64,000 bases of DNA from Boseongicola aestuarii. GTDB lineage: Bacteria > Pseudomonadota > Alphaproteobacteria > Rhodobacterales > Rhodobacteraceae. The translations under genes were made by a program, and so were the position numbers. The stretch spans positions 1-64,000 of the forward strand of contig NZ_FXXQ01000012.1 in NCBI RefSeq assembly GCF_900184815.1, written 5' to 3'. The notes below the pieces were generated by a model. The model was not told where the DNA came from. It saw only the letters and a program-made list of their open reading frames with translations, and made no database searches. Below are positions 8,079 to 17,550 of this stretch, one piece after another; the first letter of the stretch is position 1, and the number at the start of each line of letters is the position of its first letter.

Positions 8079-10387
8079 GTGTCTCTAAACCGCTCCCACA
8101 TGATGCTGCGGCTCTGCATGTCACAGGACAGGCACGATACGTCGATGACATACCGCTTCCCAAAGGGGCCTTGCATCTGGCATTCGGTGTTTCAGACGTG
8201 GCCCATGGGCACCTCAGGTCAATCGACCTTGCAGCCGTTCTTGCAGCCCCGGACGTGGTGGCTGTACTGACCGCGAAGGACCTTCCCTTCCACAACGACG
8301 TGTCGCCATCTCCAAGTCCCGAGCCGCTTCTGGCCGTGGATAAGGTGCACTTTGTTGGGCAGCCCGTGTTTCTTGTTGTTGCGAAGAGCCATCTGGCGGC
8401 GCGCAAGGCCACCAGGCTGGGGAAGATTGAGATAGATACGCTGCCAGCCATTCTGACGATCAACGATGCGCTTGTCGCCAAGTCCCATTTTGAGGACGGC
8501 CCGCGCATTTATGAGAAAGGCAGCGCCAACGACGCAATCGAGGCGGCCGAGCACATGCTTGAAGGCTCTATCGATATCGGCGGTCAGGAGCATTTCTACC
8601 TCGAGGGTCAGGCAGCCGCTGCCTTGCCGCAGGAGGGGGGTGATTTGGTCGTTTACTCCTCGACGCAGCATCCCACGGAAATTCAGCACAAGGTTGCCGA
8701 AGCCTTGGGCAAGCCCATGAACGCAGTGCGCTGCGAAATCCGTAGGATGGGAGGCGGATTCGGCGGAAAAGAAAGCCAGGGCAATCACCTGGCCGTGTCC
8801 TGCGCCGTTGCGGCGTCGATCACGGGCAAACCCTGTACGATGCGCTATGACCGCGATGACGATATGATGATCACCGGAAAACGGCATGATTTCCGGATCG
8901 ATTATCGCGTCGGCCACGACGCAGAGGGCCGCATTTCTGGCATTGCTTTCCTGCAGCTCTGTCGATGTGGTTGGTCGATGGACCTGTCTCTGCCGGTTGC
9001 AGATCGTGCGATGCTGCACGCCGACAACGCATATAACATCCCGAATATGCGGATTGAGTCGCATCGACTCAAGACGAACACCCAATCCGCCACTGCGTTC
9101 AGGGGCTTTGGCGGCCCGCAGGGCATGGTCGGTATCGAACGCGTTTTGGATCATGTCGCGCATGCGGTCGGTCGTGATCCTCTGGAAGTGCGCCGGTTGA
9201 ATTATTATCGCCCTTCTGGCGATGCCTCCGGCGGGGATATTTCAGCCAAAAAGAAAGTGCAGACGACGCCCTATCACATGCCCGTCGAGGATTTTATTCT
9301 GCACGAGTTGACCGACGCCTTGATCAAAAACAGTGGCTATTACGGACGAAAAGAGGCGGTTTCTGAGTGGAACGCGAAGAATGCGATCCTGAAGAAGGGC
9401 ATTGCGTTCACACCTGTCAAGTTCGGGATCAGCTTTACGCTGACACATCTAAACCAGGCCGGGGCATTGGTGCACGTCTATCAGGACGGCTCGATTCACA
9501 TGAACCACGGCGGCACCGAAATGGGGCAAGGTTTGTTCCAGAAGGTTGCGCAGGTTGCGGCGTCGCGTTTCGGGGTGGATGTCTCAAAGGTGAAGATCAC
9601 CGCGACGGATACCGGGAAGGTCCCGAATACCTCGGCGACAGCGGCCTCATCCGGGTCTGATCTGAACGGTATGGCCGTCAAGGCAGCGTGCGACACCATT
9701 CGCGATCGGTTGGCTGAATTCGTTGCACGGCGCGCTCAGGCAGATATTGCGACGGTCCGGTTCGAGGACGGTATGGTCACTGTTGCAGGTGAGAGTTTGC
9801 CATTCGAGGCCGTCGTGTCCGACGCCTACATGAACCGCATCAGCCTGTCTGCCACCGGGTTTTACAAGACGCCCAAGATCGTTTGGGATCGAATCAAGGG
9901 AGAGGGGCGCCCTTTCTTTTATTTTGCTTACGGCGCGGCAGTTACCGAAGTGGTTTTAGACACTCTTACAGGGGAAAACCGCATTTTGCGGACCGATATT
10001 CTGCATGATGCAGGCGCGTCTTTGAATCCTGCGCTGGATATTGGTCAGGTCGAAGGCGGCTATGTTCAGGGGGCTGGCTGGCTGACCACGGAAGAACTGG
10101 TCTGGGACGACAAGGGCAATCTGCGCACCCATGCGCCGTCCACCTACAAGATCCCAGCGTGTTCGGATCGCCCTGATATTTTCAATGTCGCGCTTTGGGA
10201 TGGCGCAAATCGCGAAGACACGATCTATCGCTCGAAAGCGGTTGGCGAGCCACCGCTGATGCTTGGGATTTCGGCGTTTCTTGCGTTGTCCGATGCTGTT
10301 TCGGCATGTGGTGAGGGTTATCCCGATCTTGAGGCGCCAGCGACGGCTGAACACGTTCTGGAAGCTATCGAAAGGGTGCGGGCATGA
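8075..10387 (+). CDS. xdhB: Xanthine dehydrogenase large (molybdopterin) subunit
   Basis: A 770-aa catalytic subunit oxidising hypoxanthine to xanthine and xanthine to urate at a molybdenum centre. Family motifs seen are [12 protein letters not shown] (substrate-binding Glu), [23 protein letters not shown] (substrate Arg and Phe), GGTEMGQG, and the C-terminal [12 protein letters not shown] that carries the catalytic Glu. These match bacterial xanthine dehydrogenases rather than CO or aldehyde dehydrogenases. It overlaps both neighbours by 4 nt, so xdhABC are probably co-translated. Confidence 0.96.
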   Translation: MSVSKPLPHDAAALHVTGQARYVDDIPLPKGALHLAFGVSDVAHGHLRSIDLAAVLAAPDVVAVLTAKDLPFHNDVSPSPSPEPLLAVDKVHFVGQPVFLVVAKSHLAARKATRLGKIEIDTLPAILTINDALVAKSHFEDGPRIYEKGSANDAIEAAEHMLEGSIDIGGQEHFYLEGQAAAALPQEGGDLVVYSSTQHPTEIQHKVAEALGKPMNAVRCEIRRMGGGFGGKESQGNHLAVSCAVAASITGKPCTMRYDRDDDMMITGKRHDFRIDYRVGHDAEGRISGIAFLQLCRCGWSMDLSLPVADRAMLHADNAYNIPNMRIESHRLKTNTQSATAFRGFGGPQGMVGIERVLDHVAHAVGRDPLEVRRLNYYRPSGDASGGDISAKKKVQTTPYHMPVEDFILHELTDALIKNSGYYGRKEAVSEWNAKNAILKKGIAFTPVKFGISFTLTHLNQAGALVHVYQDGSIHMNHGGTEMGQGLFQKVAQVAASRFGVDVSKVKITATDTGKVPNTSATAASSGSDLNGMAVKAACDTIRDRLAEFVARRAQADIATVRFEDGMVTVAGESLPFEAVVSDAYMNRISLSATGFYKTPKIVWDRIKGEGRPFFYFAYGAAVTEVVLDTLTGENRILRTDILHDAGASLNPALDIGQVEGGYVQGAGWLTTEELVWDDKGNLRTHAPSTYKIPACSDRPDIFNVALWDGANREDTIYRSKAVGEPPLMLGISAFLALSDAVSACGEGYPDLEAPATAEHVLEAIERVRA

Positions 10388-11319
10388 CGTTTTCCCCGGC
10401 CGACATTCGTCGCCTTGCCCCGGTCGCACGGGTGGTCGTTGCCGAGACCAAAGGCTCGGTCCCGCGCGAGGTCGGAGCCTCCATGCTGGTGACCGCAGAA
10501 ACCTTGGAAGGCACCATCGGTGGCGGCGCTTTGGAGTTTGAAGCGATCAAATCCGCGCGTGCGGCGCTCATTGCCGGAACTGATCGGTTCGAGAGAAAAC
10601 CGCTTGGCCCGTCTCTTGGTCAATGCTGTGGTGGCGCGGTATCTCTGTTGACTGAAATTTGGAATGAAAGACGCCTTGATGCCCTTGTTAGTGACGTAAT
10701 TGCACGGCCATTGCCAGGAAGAGCCACTGAACAGCCCTTGGCGGTAAAGCGCGTATTGGCCCATCACCGCTCCAAGGGGATGATGCCGGAACCCGGGATT
10801 TTTTCCGGCTGGATGATCGAACCGGTGACACATCCCCGCCGGTCGATCTGGGTCTGGGGCGCTGGGCATGTGGGGCGCGCAATCGTGTCGGTTCTGGCGC
10901 CACTTCCTGAGCTTGAAGTGGTCTGGATAGACACCACGCGTGGGCGGTTTCCGACCGATATTCCGAAGAGTGCCAGAACTCTGATCGCGGAAGACCCGGC
11001 GCGCCTTGTGCCACATGCGCCAGCGCACGCCGAGCATCTGGTCCTGACCTTCTCGCATGCGCTGGACATGGAGCTTTGCCATGCCGTCCTGTCGCAGGGA
11101 TTCGGTCATCTCGGGCTGATCGGCTCCGCGACCAAACGCGCGCGGTTTCGGTCCCGGCTTTCAGCGTTGGGACATACATCTGCACAAATTGACCGCATGG
11201 AATGCCCTATTGGTGATCCTGCGCTTGGAAAACACCCCCAGGCAATCGCTTTGGGGGTGGCCGCGGCCATACTGAAATCACATCGCGAGGGGACAGAAAT
11301 GTTGGGTGAACGCGCGTGA
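10384..11319 (+). CDS. xdhC: Xanthine dehydrogenase accessory protein
   Basis: XdhC binds the molybdenum cofactor and supports its sulfuration before insertion into XdhB. The 311-aa product has the N-terminal XdhC/CoxI segment (VVVAETKGSVPREVGASMLV, CCGGAV) and a C-terminal Rossmann domain with WGAGHVGRAIVSVLAPLPEL and GLIGSATKRARFRSRL. It is encoded directly after xdhB with a 4-nt overlap and overlaps the ABC ATPase gene by 4 nt, tying cofactor maturation and purine uptake into one transcript. Confidence 0.95.
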   Translation: MTFSPADIRRLAPVARVVVAETKGSVPREVGASMLVTAETLEGTIGGGALEFEAIKSARAALIAGTDRFERKPLGPSLGQCCGGAVSLLTEIWNERRLDALVSDVIARPLPGRATEQPLAVKRVLAHHRSKGMMPEPGIFSGWMIEPVTHPRRSIWVWGAGHVGRAIVSVLAPLPELEVVWIDTTRGRFPTDIPKSARTLIAEDPARLVPHAPAHAEHLVLTFSHALDMELCHAVLSQGFGHLGLIGSATKRARFRSRLSALGHTSAQIDRMECPIGDPALGKHPQAIALGVAAAILKSHREGTEMLGERA

Positions 11320-12851
11320 CGGCTTTGCTGTCCGTTCAGGGTCTACGCAAGGCCTATCCGGGCGTCGTCGCAAATGACGACGTGTCCTTTACTGTCGGAA
11401 AAGGCGAGGTCCATGCGCTTCTTGGCGAAAATGGCGCCGGAAAATCGACGCTTGTGAAGATGGTCTATGGGTTGGTCAAACCTGACGAGGGGCAGATGGT
11501 CTTCAAAGGCGACCCCTACACGCCCGGAAGTCCGCACGAGGCGCGGTCGACCGGAATCGCGATGGTGTTTCAACACTTCTCGCTGTTCGAAGCTTTGGAC
11601 GTTGCTGAAAACGTCGCCCTTGGTATGGAAAACCCGCCACCGATGCGCGAGTTGGCCGCAAGCATCCGGGAAGTTTCGGAAACTTACGGCTTGCCGCTGG
11701 ATCCTTCGCGTCTGGTGGGCGATCTTTCTGCCGGCGAACGTCAGCGTGTCGAAATCATCCGCTGCCTTTTGCAGGATCCGAAGCTCTTGATAATGGATGA
11801 ACCGACATCGGTTCTGACCCCGCAAGAGGTCGATATTCTGTTCGAGACCCTGCGCAAGCTTCAAGCCGAGGGCACGTCGATCCTCTATATCAGTCACAAA
11901 CTTGAGGAAATCCGCGCACTTTGTGACGGCGCAACCATTCTGCGGTTAGGCAAAGTCGTCGGGTCCTGTGATCCCAGAGAGAGATCTGCGCGCGAGTTAG
12001 CCGAGATGATGGTGGGGACCGAATTGAAGTCACCCGCCGCGACGCGTCATGAGCTAGGAGATGTGTCTCTAACTCTGAAGAATCTGTCTGTGAAGTCGGC
12101 TAATCCTTTTGGAACGTCGCTGAAGAACGTGTCGTTCGACGTGCGTGAAGGTGAGGTACTCGGAATTGGGGGCGTTGCGGGAAATGGTCAGGACGAACTG
12201 TTGGGTGCGCTTTCGGGTGAATTGAGAACCGCTCCGGACGCAGTGCAGCTTAAAGGTCAACCAATCGGTCATCTAGGCCCGAACCAGCGGCGCAGTCTTG
12301 GCGTGCTTGCGGCGCCGGAAGAGCGTTTGGGCCATGCCGCCGCCCCGGATATGAGCCTTGTGGAAAACGCTGCGCTTTCTGGCTGGGTCCGCATGGACAT
12401 GGTCCGGAACGGGTTCATTGACTGGACGATGGCACGCAATTTTGCCGAGAAAGTCATTGCCGACTATGACGTCAGGACACCCGGTTCGGCCAACGCGGCC
12501 CGCGCGCTTTCCGGCGGCAACCTGCAGAAATTCGTCATCGGGCGAGAGATACTTCAAAAGCCGGATATCCTGGTGGTCAATCAGCCGACCTGGGGCGTGG
12601 ATGCAAGTGCTGCCGCGTTTATCCGTCAGGCAATTCTCGATCTTGCGGCAGGCGGCGCTGCCGTTGTGTGCATCAGTCAGGATCTTGATGAGTTGATGGA
12701 GATCTCCAACCGTTTTGCGGCCCTTAACGAGGGCCGTCTGAGCGAACCACGCCCAGCACGAGGGCTTACCATCGACGAGATTGGCCTCATGATGGGGGGC
12801 GCGCACGGCATGGAAGTGGCGCACATCCACGAAGAGGAGGGCGCATTATGA
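11316..12851 (+). CDS. BMP-type ABC importer ATPase, probably purine/nucleoside
   Basis: A 511-aa protein with two ATPase halves in tandem, typical of the sugar/nucleoside (CUT2/BMP) importers. The first half has Walker A GENGAGKST (37-45), signature LSAGERQRVEI and Walker B LLIMDEPTSVLTPQE. The second half has a variant P-loop (GVAGNGQDELL), signature LSGGNLQKFVIGREIL and the variant Walker B VVNQPTWGVD usual in this family. The position straight after xdhC, and the BMP binding protein at the operon end, argue for a purine or nucleoside substrate. This is inference from context. Confidence 0.93.
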   Translation: MTALLSVQGLRKAYPGVVANDDVSFTVGKGEVHALLGENGAGKSTLVKMVYGLVKPDEGQMVFKGDPYTPGSPHEARSTGIAMVFQHFSLFEALDVAENVALGMENPPPMRELAASIREVSETYGLPLDPSRLVGDLSAGERQRVEIIRCLLQDPKLLIMDEPTSVLTPQEVDILFETLRKLQAEGTSILYISHKLEEIRALCDGATILRLGKVVGSCDPRERSARELAEMMVGTELKSPAATRHELGDVSLTLKNLSVKSANPFGTSLKNVSFDVREGEVLGIGGVAGNGQDELLGALSGELRTAPDAVQLKGQPIGHLGPNQRRSLGVLAAPEERLGHAAAPDMSLVENAALSGWVRMDMVRNGFIDWTMARNFAEKVIADYDVRTPGSANAARALSGGNLQKFVIGREILQKPDILVVNQPTWGVDASAAAFIRQAILDLAAGGAAVVCISQDLDELMEISNRFAALNEGRLSEPRPARGLTIDEIGLMMGGAHGMEVAHIHEEEGAL

Positions 12852-13933
12852 TCCGACTCGAAAAACGGCCCACACCGTCACAAACATGGGCATATCTAAC
12901 GCCTTTGGTTGCTGTTGTCGCTACGATGATCGCGGGCGGCGTTCTGTTTGCCTTCCTTGGCAAAGACCCGATTGTTGCGATCCGCACGATCTTCTGGGAC
13001 CCGGTCTTTGGTGAGTTTGCGTTCTATTACCGCGGTCAACTCTTGGTCAAAGCCGGTCCCTTGATCCTGATCGCGATCGGCCTGTCGCTTGGCTTCAAAG
13101 CAGGTATTTGGAATATCGGCGCGGAAGGCCAGTACATCATGGGCGCGATCTTTGGCGCGGCCGTAGGTCTGGCGTTCTATCCGATGGAAGCGCGCTGGCT
13201 GATCTTTCCGCTGATGATTGTCGCAGGAGCTTTAGGCGGCTTCCTCTGGGCGATGATTCCCGGCATCCTGAAGACGCGGTTCAACACGAACGAAATCCTC
13301 GTATCCTTGCTGTTGGTCTACGTCGCAGAATCCATTCTGGCGTCGATGTCGCTTGGTTTGTTGCGCAATCCCGAAGGCGCAGGCTTTCCCGGATCGCGCA
13401 ACCTGAGACAGTATGAAAGTGCTGCGAACAACGAGCTTATTGCAGGTTGGGGTATGCATTGGGGTGTCGTCGCGGCATTCATTGCGGTGATCTTCGCCTA
13501 TATTCTGCTTAGCCGTCACATCATGGGTTTCAACATTCGCCTAACTGGCGAAAGCCCCCGCGCAGCTCGGTTTGCAGGCGTCAATCCGAACCGTTTGATC
13601 CTGTTCTGCCTTGGTCTTTCCGGAGCGCTTGCGGGCTTGGCCGGCATGTTCGAAGTCGCGGGCCCGGCGGGTCAAATCAGCATCGACTTCAACGTCGGCT
13701 ATGGCTTCACCGCCATTATCGTGGCCTTTCTGGGACGACTACATCCGATCGGTATTCTGCTTGCGGGATTGCTTATGGCGCTGACCTACATCGGTGGCGA
13801 GGCGGCACAGGCATCACTTGGCCTTCCTGCGGCAGCGATTCAGGCATTTCAGGGGATGCTGTTGTTCTTCCTTCTGGCTTTCGACGTGCTTACGAACTTC
13901 AAAGTCCGCTTCGGACGGGAGGCCACGGTATGA
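12848..13933 (+). CDS. ABC importer permease 1 (BMP/nucleoside family)
   Basis: A 361-aa inner-membrane permease with about nine hydrophobic helices. The family hallmarks are KAGPLILIAIGLSLGFKAG, the WNIGAEGQ motif (about residue 89), and ARFAGVNPNRLIL in a cytoplasmic loop. It is of the YufP/NupP type. It overlaps the ATPase gene by 4 nt and is followed by the second permease after 71 bp. Together the two should form the heterodimeric pore of the importer. Confidence 0.94.
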   Translation: MIRLEKRPTPSQTWAYLTPLVAVVATMIAGGVLFAFLGKDPIVAIRTIFWDPVFGEFAFYYRGQLLVKAGPLILIAIGLSLGFKAGIWNIGAEGQYIMGAIFGAAVGLAFYPMEARWLIFPLMIVAGALGGFLWAMIPGILKTRFNTNEILVSLLLVYVAESILASMSLGLLRNPEGAGFPGSRNLRQYESAANNELIAGWGMHWGVVAAFIAVIFAYILLSRHIMGFNIRLTGESPRAARFAGVNPNRLILFCLGLSGALAGLAGMFEVAGPAGQISIDFNVGYGFTAIIVAFLGRLHPIGILLAGLLMALTYIGGEAAQASLGLPAAAIQAFQGMLLFFLLAFDVLTNFKVRFGREATV

Positions 13934-14004
13934 ACCAAGGCACAAATACCCCTTTGTCAGGCACTATTCCGGCTTCACCCTCATATTCGACGGAGGCGTT
14001 CTAG

Positions 14005-14934
14005 ATGGACCTTTCAATCAATCCGATTCTGCTGGTCGCCTCTCTCATGGTTGCCTCAACCCCGATCCTTTTGGCCGCTATCGGCGAAATGGTCGTCGAA
14101 AAAGTGGGTGTTCTGAACCTTGGTGTCGAAGGCATGATGATCGTCGGTGCGATCTGCGGTTTTGCGATTGCCGTCGAAACCGGCTCGCCGGCTGTTGGCT
14201 TCGCTGCCGCCGCAATCGGTGGCGCAATCTTGTCGATGCTGTTTGGCTTCCTGACCCAGTATTTGCTGTCCAATCAGGTTGCGACGGGCCTTGCGCTGAC
14301 GCTCTTCGGGCTAGGGCTCTCGAGTCTCATGGGACAAAGCTATGTCGGCATCAAACCACCGTCGACGCCCAAGCTCGATATCCCCCTGCTTGGCGATATC
14401 CCCGTCCTCGGCCCGATGCTCTTCAGTCACGATCTGATGGTTTACGTGTCTTTGGCCATTGTCGCCGGCGTCTGGGGTTTCCTCAAATACACGCGTGGCG
14501 GTCTGATCTTGCGCGCGGTCGGGGAAAGCCACGATGCGGCGCACGCACTTGGCTACAACGTGATCCTTGTGCGTCTTGCCGCCATTGGCTTCGGTGGCGC
14601 GTGTGCTGGCCTTGGCGGCGCCTATCTGAGCCTTGTGCGCGTGCCGCAGTGGACCGAGGGCATGACCGCAGGCGCGGGTTGGATCGCGCTGGCCATTGTC
14701 GTATTCGCCTCCTGGCGCGCGGGCCGTGTTTTACTTGGTGCCTATCTTTTCGGCGGGATCACGGTATTGCAGCTGAACTTGCAAGCCGCAGGTGTGGCAA
14801 TTCCCGTCGAGCTCTTGTCCATGTCGCCATACCTGATAACCATCCTTGTGCTGGTCATAATCTCGTCCGATCGAAATCGCGCGGCGCTCAATGCGCCGGC
14901 ATCGCTTGGACGGGCCTTTCACGCCTCAAGCTGA
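14005..14934 (+). CDS. ABC importer permease 2 (BMP/nucleoside family)
   Basis: A 309-aa permease of the YufQ/NupQ type. The conserved block AAIGEMVVEKVGVLNLGVEGMM (about 26-47) and AHALGYNVILVRLAAIGFGG identify the family. About eight hydrophobic helices are visible. A GGAGG sits about 10 nt upstream of ATG 14005. The 71-bp gap after the first permease shows no hairpin, so it is likely on the same transcript. Confidence 0.94.
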   Translation: MDLSINPILLVASLMVASTPILLAAIGEMVVEKVGVLNLGVEGMMIVGAICGFAIAVETGSPAVGFAAAAIGGAILSMLFGFLTQYLLSNQVATGLALTLFGLGLSSLMGQSYVGIKPPSTPKLDIPLLGDIPVLGPMLFSHDLMVYVSLAIVAGVWGFLKYTRGGLILRAVGESHDAAHALGYNVILVRLAAIGFGGACAGLGGAYLSLVRVPQWTEGMTAGAGWIALAIVVFASWRAGRVLLGAYLFGGITVLQLNLQAAGVAIPVELLSMSPYLITILVLVIISSDRNRAALNAPASLGRAFHASS

Positions 14935-14965
14935 GGCACACTGTAGAGTTAATGGGGAGTTAACT

Positions 14966-16045
14966 ATGAAGAAACGTACATTACTACTGACCGGGGTCGC
15001 TGCTGCAGCGATTGCCACGGGGGCCTTCGCTGACGGACACGCTCCGCTGAAGGTTGGCTTTGTCTATGTAGGCCCCGTCGGTGACGGCGGCTGGACCTAC
15101 GAGCACGACCAAGGTCGTCTCGCGGTTGAAGCGCATTTTGGCGACAAGGTCGAAACCGTGTTTCAGGAAAACGTTCCTGAAGGTGCCGACGCCGAGCGCG
15201 CCATGACGCAAATGGCGCTTCAAGGCGCGGACCTGATCTTTACGACGTCCTTTGGTTACATGGACCCGACGATTGCCGTCGCCGCCAAGTTCCCGGATGT
15301 GAAGTTCGAGCATGCAACCGGCTACAAGCGTGCCGACAACGTGTCGACCTACTCGGCTCGTTTTTACGAAGGCCGCGCCATCCAGGGTCACATCGCGGGT
15401 AAGATGACGAAGACCAACAAGATTGGCTACATTGCATCGTTCCCGATTCCCGAAGTGATCCGGGGCATCAACTCGGCGTATCTTCACGCCAAGAAGGTCA
15501 ATCCGGACGTCGAGTTCTCGGTCGTTTGGGCCTACACATGGTTCGACCCGGCAAAAGAAGCTGACGCAGCCAAAGCTCTGATCGAAAACGGCGCTGACGT
15601 GATCCTGCAGCACACCGACTCCACTGCGCCTCAGGCCGCAGCAGCAGAAGCTGGTGGCGTGATCACTTTCGGTCAGGCCTCGGACATGGGCGAATACGCT
15701 CCGCTTCCACGGGTGTCCTCAATCATCGACAACTGGGCACCATACTATATCCAGCGCGTTCAGGCCGTCATGGATGGCACTTGGGAAAGCGTTGACACAT
15801 GGGACGGCATTGGACCGGGCATGGTCGGTATTGGCGAGATCACCGACGCTGTTCCGGCTGACGTCAAAGCTGAAGCGGAAGCGATGCGCGATGCGATTGC
15901 AGCGGGCGAGTATCACCCCTTCACCGGCCCCATCAACAAGCAGGATGGCTCGGTTTGGCTGGCAGACGGTGAAATTGCCAGTGACGGCGATCTGGCCGGG
16001 ATGAGCTTTTACGTTGAAGGTATGACCGGGGAAATCCCCAACTAA
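14966..16045 (+). CDS. BMP-family substrate-binding protein of the ABC importer
   Basis: The periplasmic binding protein of the importer, 359 aa. ATG 14966 was chosen because it gives a standard signal peptide (MKKRTLLLTGVAAAAIATGA then AFA-DGH cleavage, about residue 22), with GGGGAGTT just upstream; an earlier in-frame start would spoil it. There is no lipobox, unlike many Gram-positive BMP proteins. Motifs include FVYVGPVGDGGWTYEHDQGR and the GADLIFTTSFGYMDP stretch of BMP domains. Purine, purine nucleoside or base is the likely ligand given xdhABC upstream. A terminator follows. Confidence 0.94.
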   Translation: MKKRTLLLTGVAAAAIATGAFADGHAPLKVGFVYVGPVGDGGWTYEHDQGRLAVEAHFGDKVETVFQENVPEGADAERAMTQMALQGADLIFTTSFGYMDPTIAVAAKFPDVKFEHATGYKRADNVSTYSARFYEGRAIQGHIAGKMTKTNKIGYIASFPIPEVIRGINSAYLHAKKVNPDVEFSVVWAYTWFDPAKEADAAKALIENGADVILQHTDSTAPQAAAAEAGGVITFGQASDMGEYAPLPRVSSIIDNWAPYYIQRVQAVMDGTWESVDTWDGIGPGMVGIGEITDAVPADVKAEAEAMRDAIAAGEYHPFTGPINKQDGSVWLADGEIASDGDLAGMSFYVEGMTGEIPN

Positions 16046-16066
16046 GCGCTCGGCGTTATGTGAAGG

Positions 16067-16095
16067 AAGGCCGCCTGCGGGCGGCCTTTGATTTT
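16067..16095 (+). terminator. Rho-independent terminator closing the xdh-ABC operon
   Basis: A 9-bp perfect stem (aaggccgcc / ggcggcctt, 16067-16075 and 16080-16088) with loop tgcg is followed by a short T-rich tail. It lies 21 bp after the BMP gene. Confidence 0.85.
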
Positions 16096-16135
16096 GAGCC
16101 TCCGGCGGTGGTATTTGAAAAAGGGTGAATGAGCG

Positions 16136-17065
16136 ATGCTGGCGACAATTTCAGGTAAAAAGGCGTCCCGGTTCAGTTTCGGAACGATGCAGTTCGGGGC
16201 AAAGGCAAGTGAGGCCGATAGCGCAGAGATGTACGCGGACTGCCGCGCTGCGGGCATCAACTTCTTTGACACGGCTCATGCCTACACCGAGGGCAATTCA
16301 GAACGGATTCTGGGCCAGCTTGCCGCTGACGAACGCGATGACGTGTTCATCGCCACAAAATGCGCCGGCACGGTTGTTGCAAAGCCGGATGTCATCCGCG
16401 CCGAATTTGACGAAAGCCGCAAGCGGTTGGGGATGGATGGTGTTGATCTTCTCTATCTGCACCGCTGGGATCCGGAGACACCGCTCGAGGCTACTTACGA
16501 AGTCATGGCCGAGTGGGTGAAGGAAGGGTCGGTGCGCTATGTCGGTGTGTCCAACTATTCCGCCTGGCAAGTTATGAAGGCGCGACAATTGGCGCAATCC
16601 ATGGGGATCGATATACACGTCATTCAGCCGATGTATAATCTGGTAAAACGCCAGGTCGAGGTTGAGATTTTGCCGATGGCCATTTCCGAGGGCTTTGCGG
16701 TTTGCCCTTATTCTCCACTCGGGGGCGGGCTTTTGACCGGCAAATACGCCGCCGGACAGGGGGGGCGTCTTGAAGATGACCCGATGTACAACAAACGGTA
16801 TGGCACGGCTTGGATGTATGAAGCGGCGGAGGGGCTTTCGCGGCTGGCATCGAAGGTTGGTGTCGATCCGGCGACACTTGCGGTGTCTTGGGTTGCGCAG
16901 CACAAGGGCGTCTATGGTCCGATCATTTCCGCCCGATCTGCCGCGCAACTGGCCCCGTCTTTGGCGGCGGTCACCTTCGAGATGGATAAGGCCATTTACG
17001 ATGAGATATCAAGGCTATCGCCCACGCCTCCGCCTGCAACTGACCGTTTGGAAGAGGCTGGTTAG
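16136..17065 (+). CDS. Aldo/keto reductase
   Basis: A 309-aa NADPH-type aldo/keto reductase with a TIM-barrel fold. The catalytic tetrad is visible: D45 and Y50 (FFDTAHAY), K75 (IATKCAG) and H109 (LLYLHRWDPE). The C-terminal coenzyme loop is GPIISARSAAQLAPSLAA. It resembles the YajO/Tas-like class. The carbonyl substrate cannot be assigned. It lies 90 bp after the purine operon terminator and 44 bp before the marR gene, so it may be the first gene of a separate transcript with that pair. Confidence 0.92.
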   Translation: MLATISGKKASRFSFGTMQFGAKASEADSAEMYADCRAAGINFFDTAHAYTEGNSERILGQLAADERDDVFIATKCAGTVVAKPDVIRAEFDESRKRLGMDGVDLLYLHRWDPETPLEATYEVMAEWVKEGSVRYVGVSNYSAWQVMKARQLAQSMGIDIHVIQPMYNLVKRQVEVEILPMAISEGFAVCPYSPLGGGLLTGKYAAGQGGRLEDDPMYNKRYGTAWMYEAAEGLSRLASKVGVDPATLAVSWVAQHKGVYGPIISARSAAQLAPSLAAVTFEMDKAIYDEISRLSPTPPPATDRLEEAG

Positions 17066-17109
17066 GCCGGCTGGCGACAGGAAACTGGACTGTTCGATTT
17101 GAGAGCATC

Positions 17110-17550
17110 ATGGATTTAAATGACCCACACCACGGACCCATCGTCGACTTGATAGCACAGGCGAGACGCGTATCGCGCGGATGGTCAGGCTTGTCGGCCT
17201 CTGACAGTGTCATGACTGGTGCCGAGCGCGATGTGCTGGATTTTCTAGTCTTCGAAGGCGCCGCGACCGTTCCGCAGATCGCGCGGAGCCGTGGCGTTTC
17301 CCGCCAACATATCCAAAAGCGGGCCGACGCCTTGGTCGAAAAGGGGCTGGCGGAGTTCGTGGAAAACCCCGCCCATAAGTCATCCAGGCTTCTTGAAGCC
17401 AGCATCAAGGGCGAGCGCACTCATGCGACCGCGTCTCGGGGTGAGGCGAAGGTTTTGCAGCAGTTGTCGGGCAAGATAAGTCCCAAGGATATCGAAACCG
17501 CACGTGCGGTCTTTCGGACGATTGCAAAGGCGGTTGAAGACAGCGAATGA
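17110..17550 (+). CDS. MarR-family transcriptional regulator
   Basis: A 146-aa winged-helix regulator. The HTH lies around residues 50-100 (GAATVPQIARSRGVSRQHIQKRADALVEKGLAEFVENP), with flanking dimerisation helices. It overlaps the downstream flavoprotein gene by 4 nt, so it probably controls that gene and itself in response to a small ligand. No palindrome was identified in the 44-bp upstream gap. Confidence 0.9.
   Translation: MDLNDPHHGPIVDLIAQARRVSRGWSGLSASDSVMTGAERDVLDFLVFEGAATVPQIARSRGVSRQHIQKRADALVEKGLAEFVENPAHKSSRLLEASIKGERTHATASRGEAKVLQQLSGKISPKDIETARAVFRTIAKAVEDSE

Noticed and set aside
13794-14963. 389-codon frame across the two permease genes
   Set aside because: Both permease frames are well supported, with family motifs and hydrophobic helices. 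This frame is a shifted reading of them.
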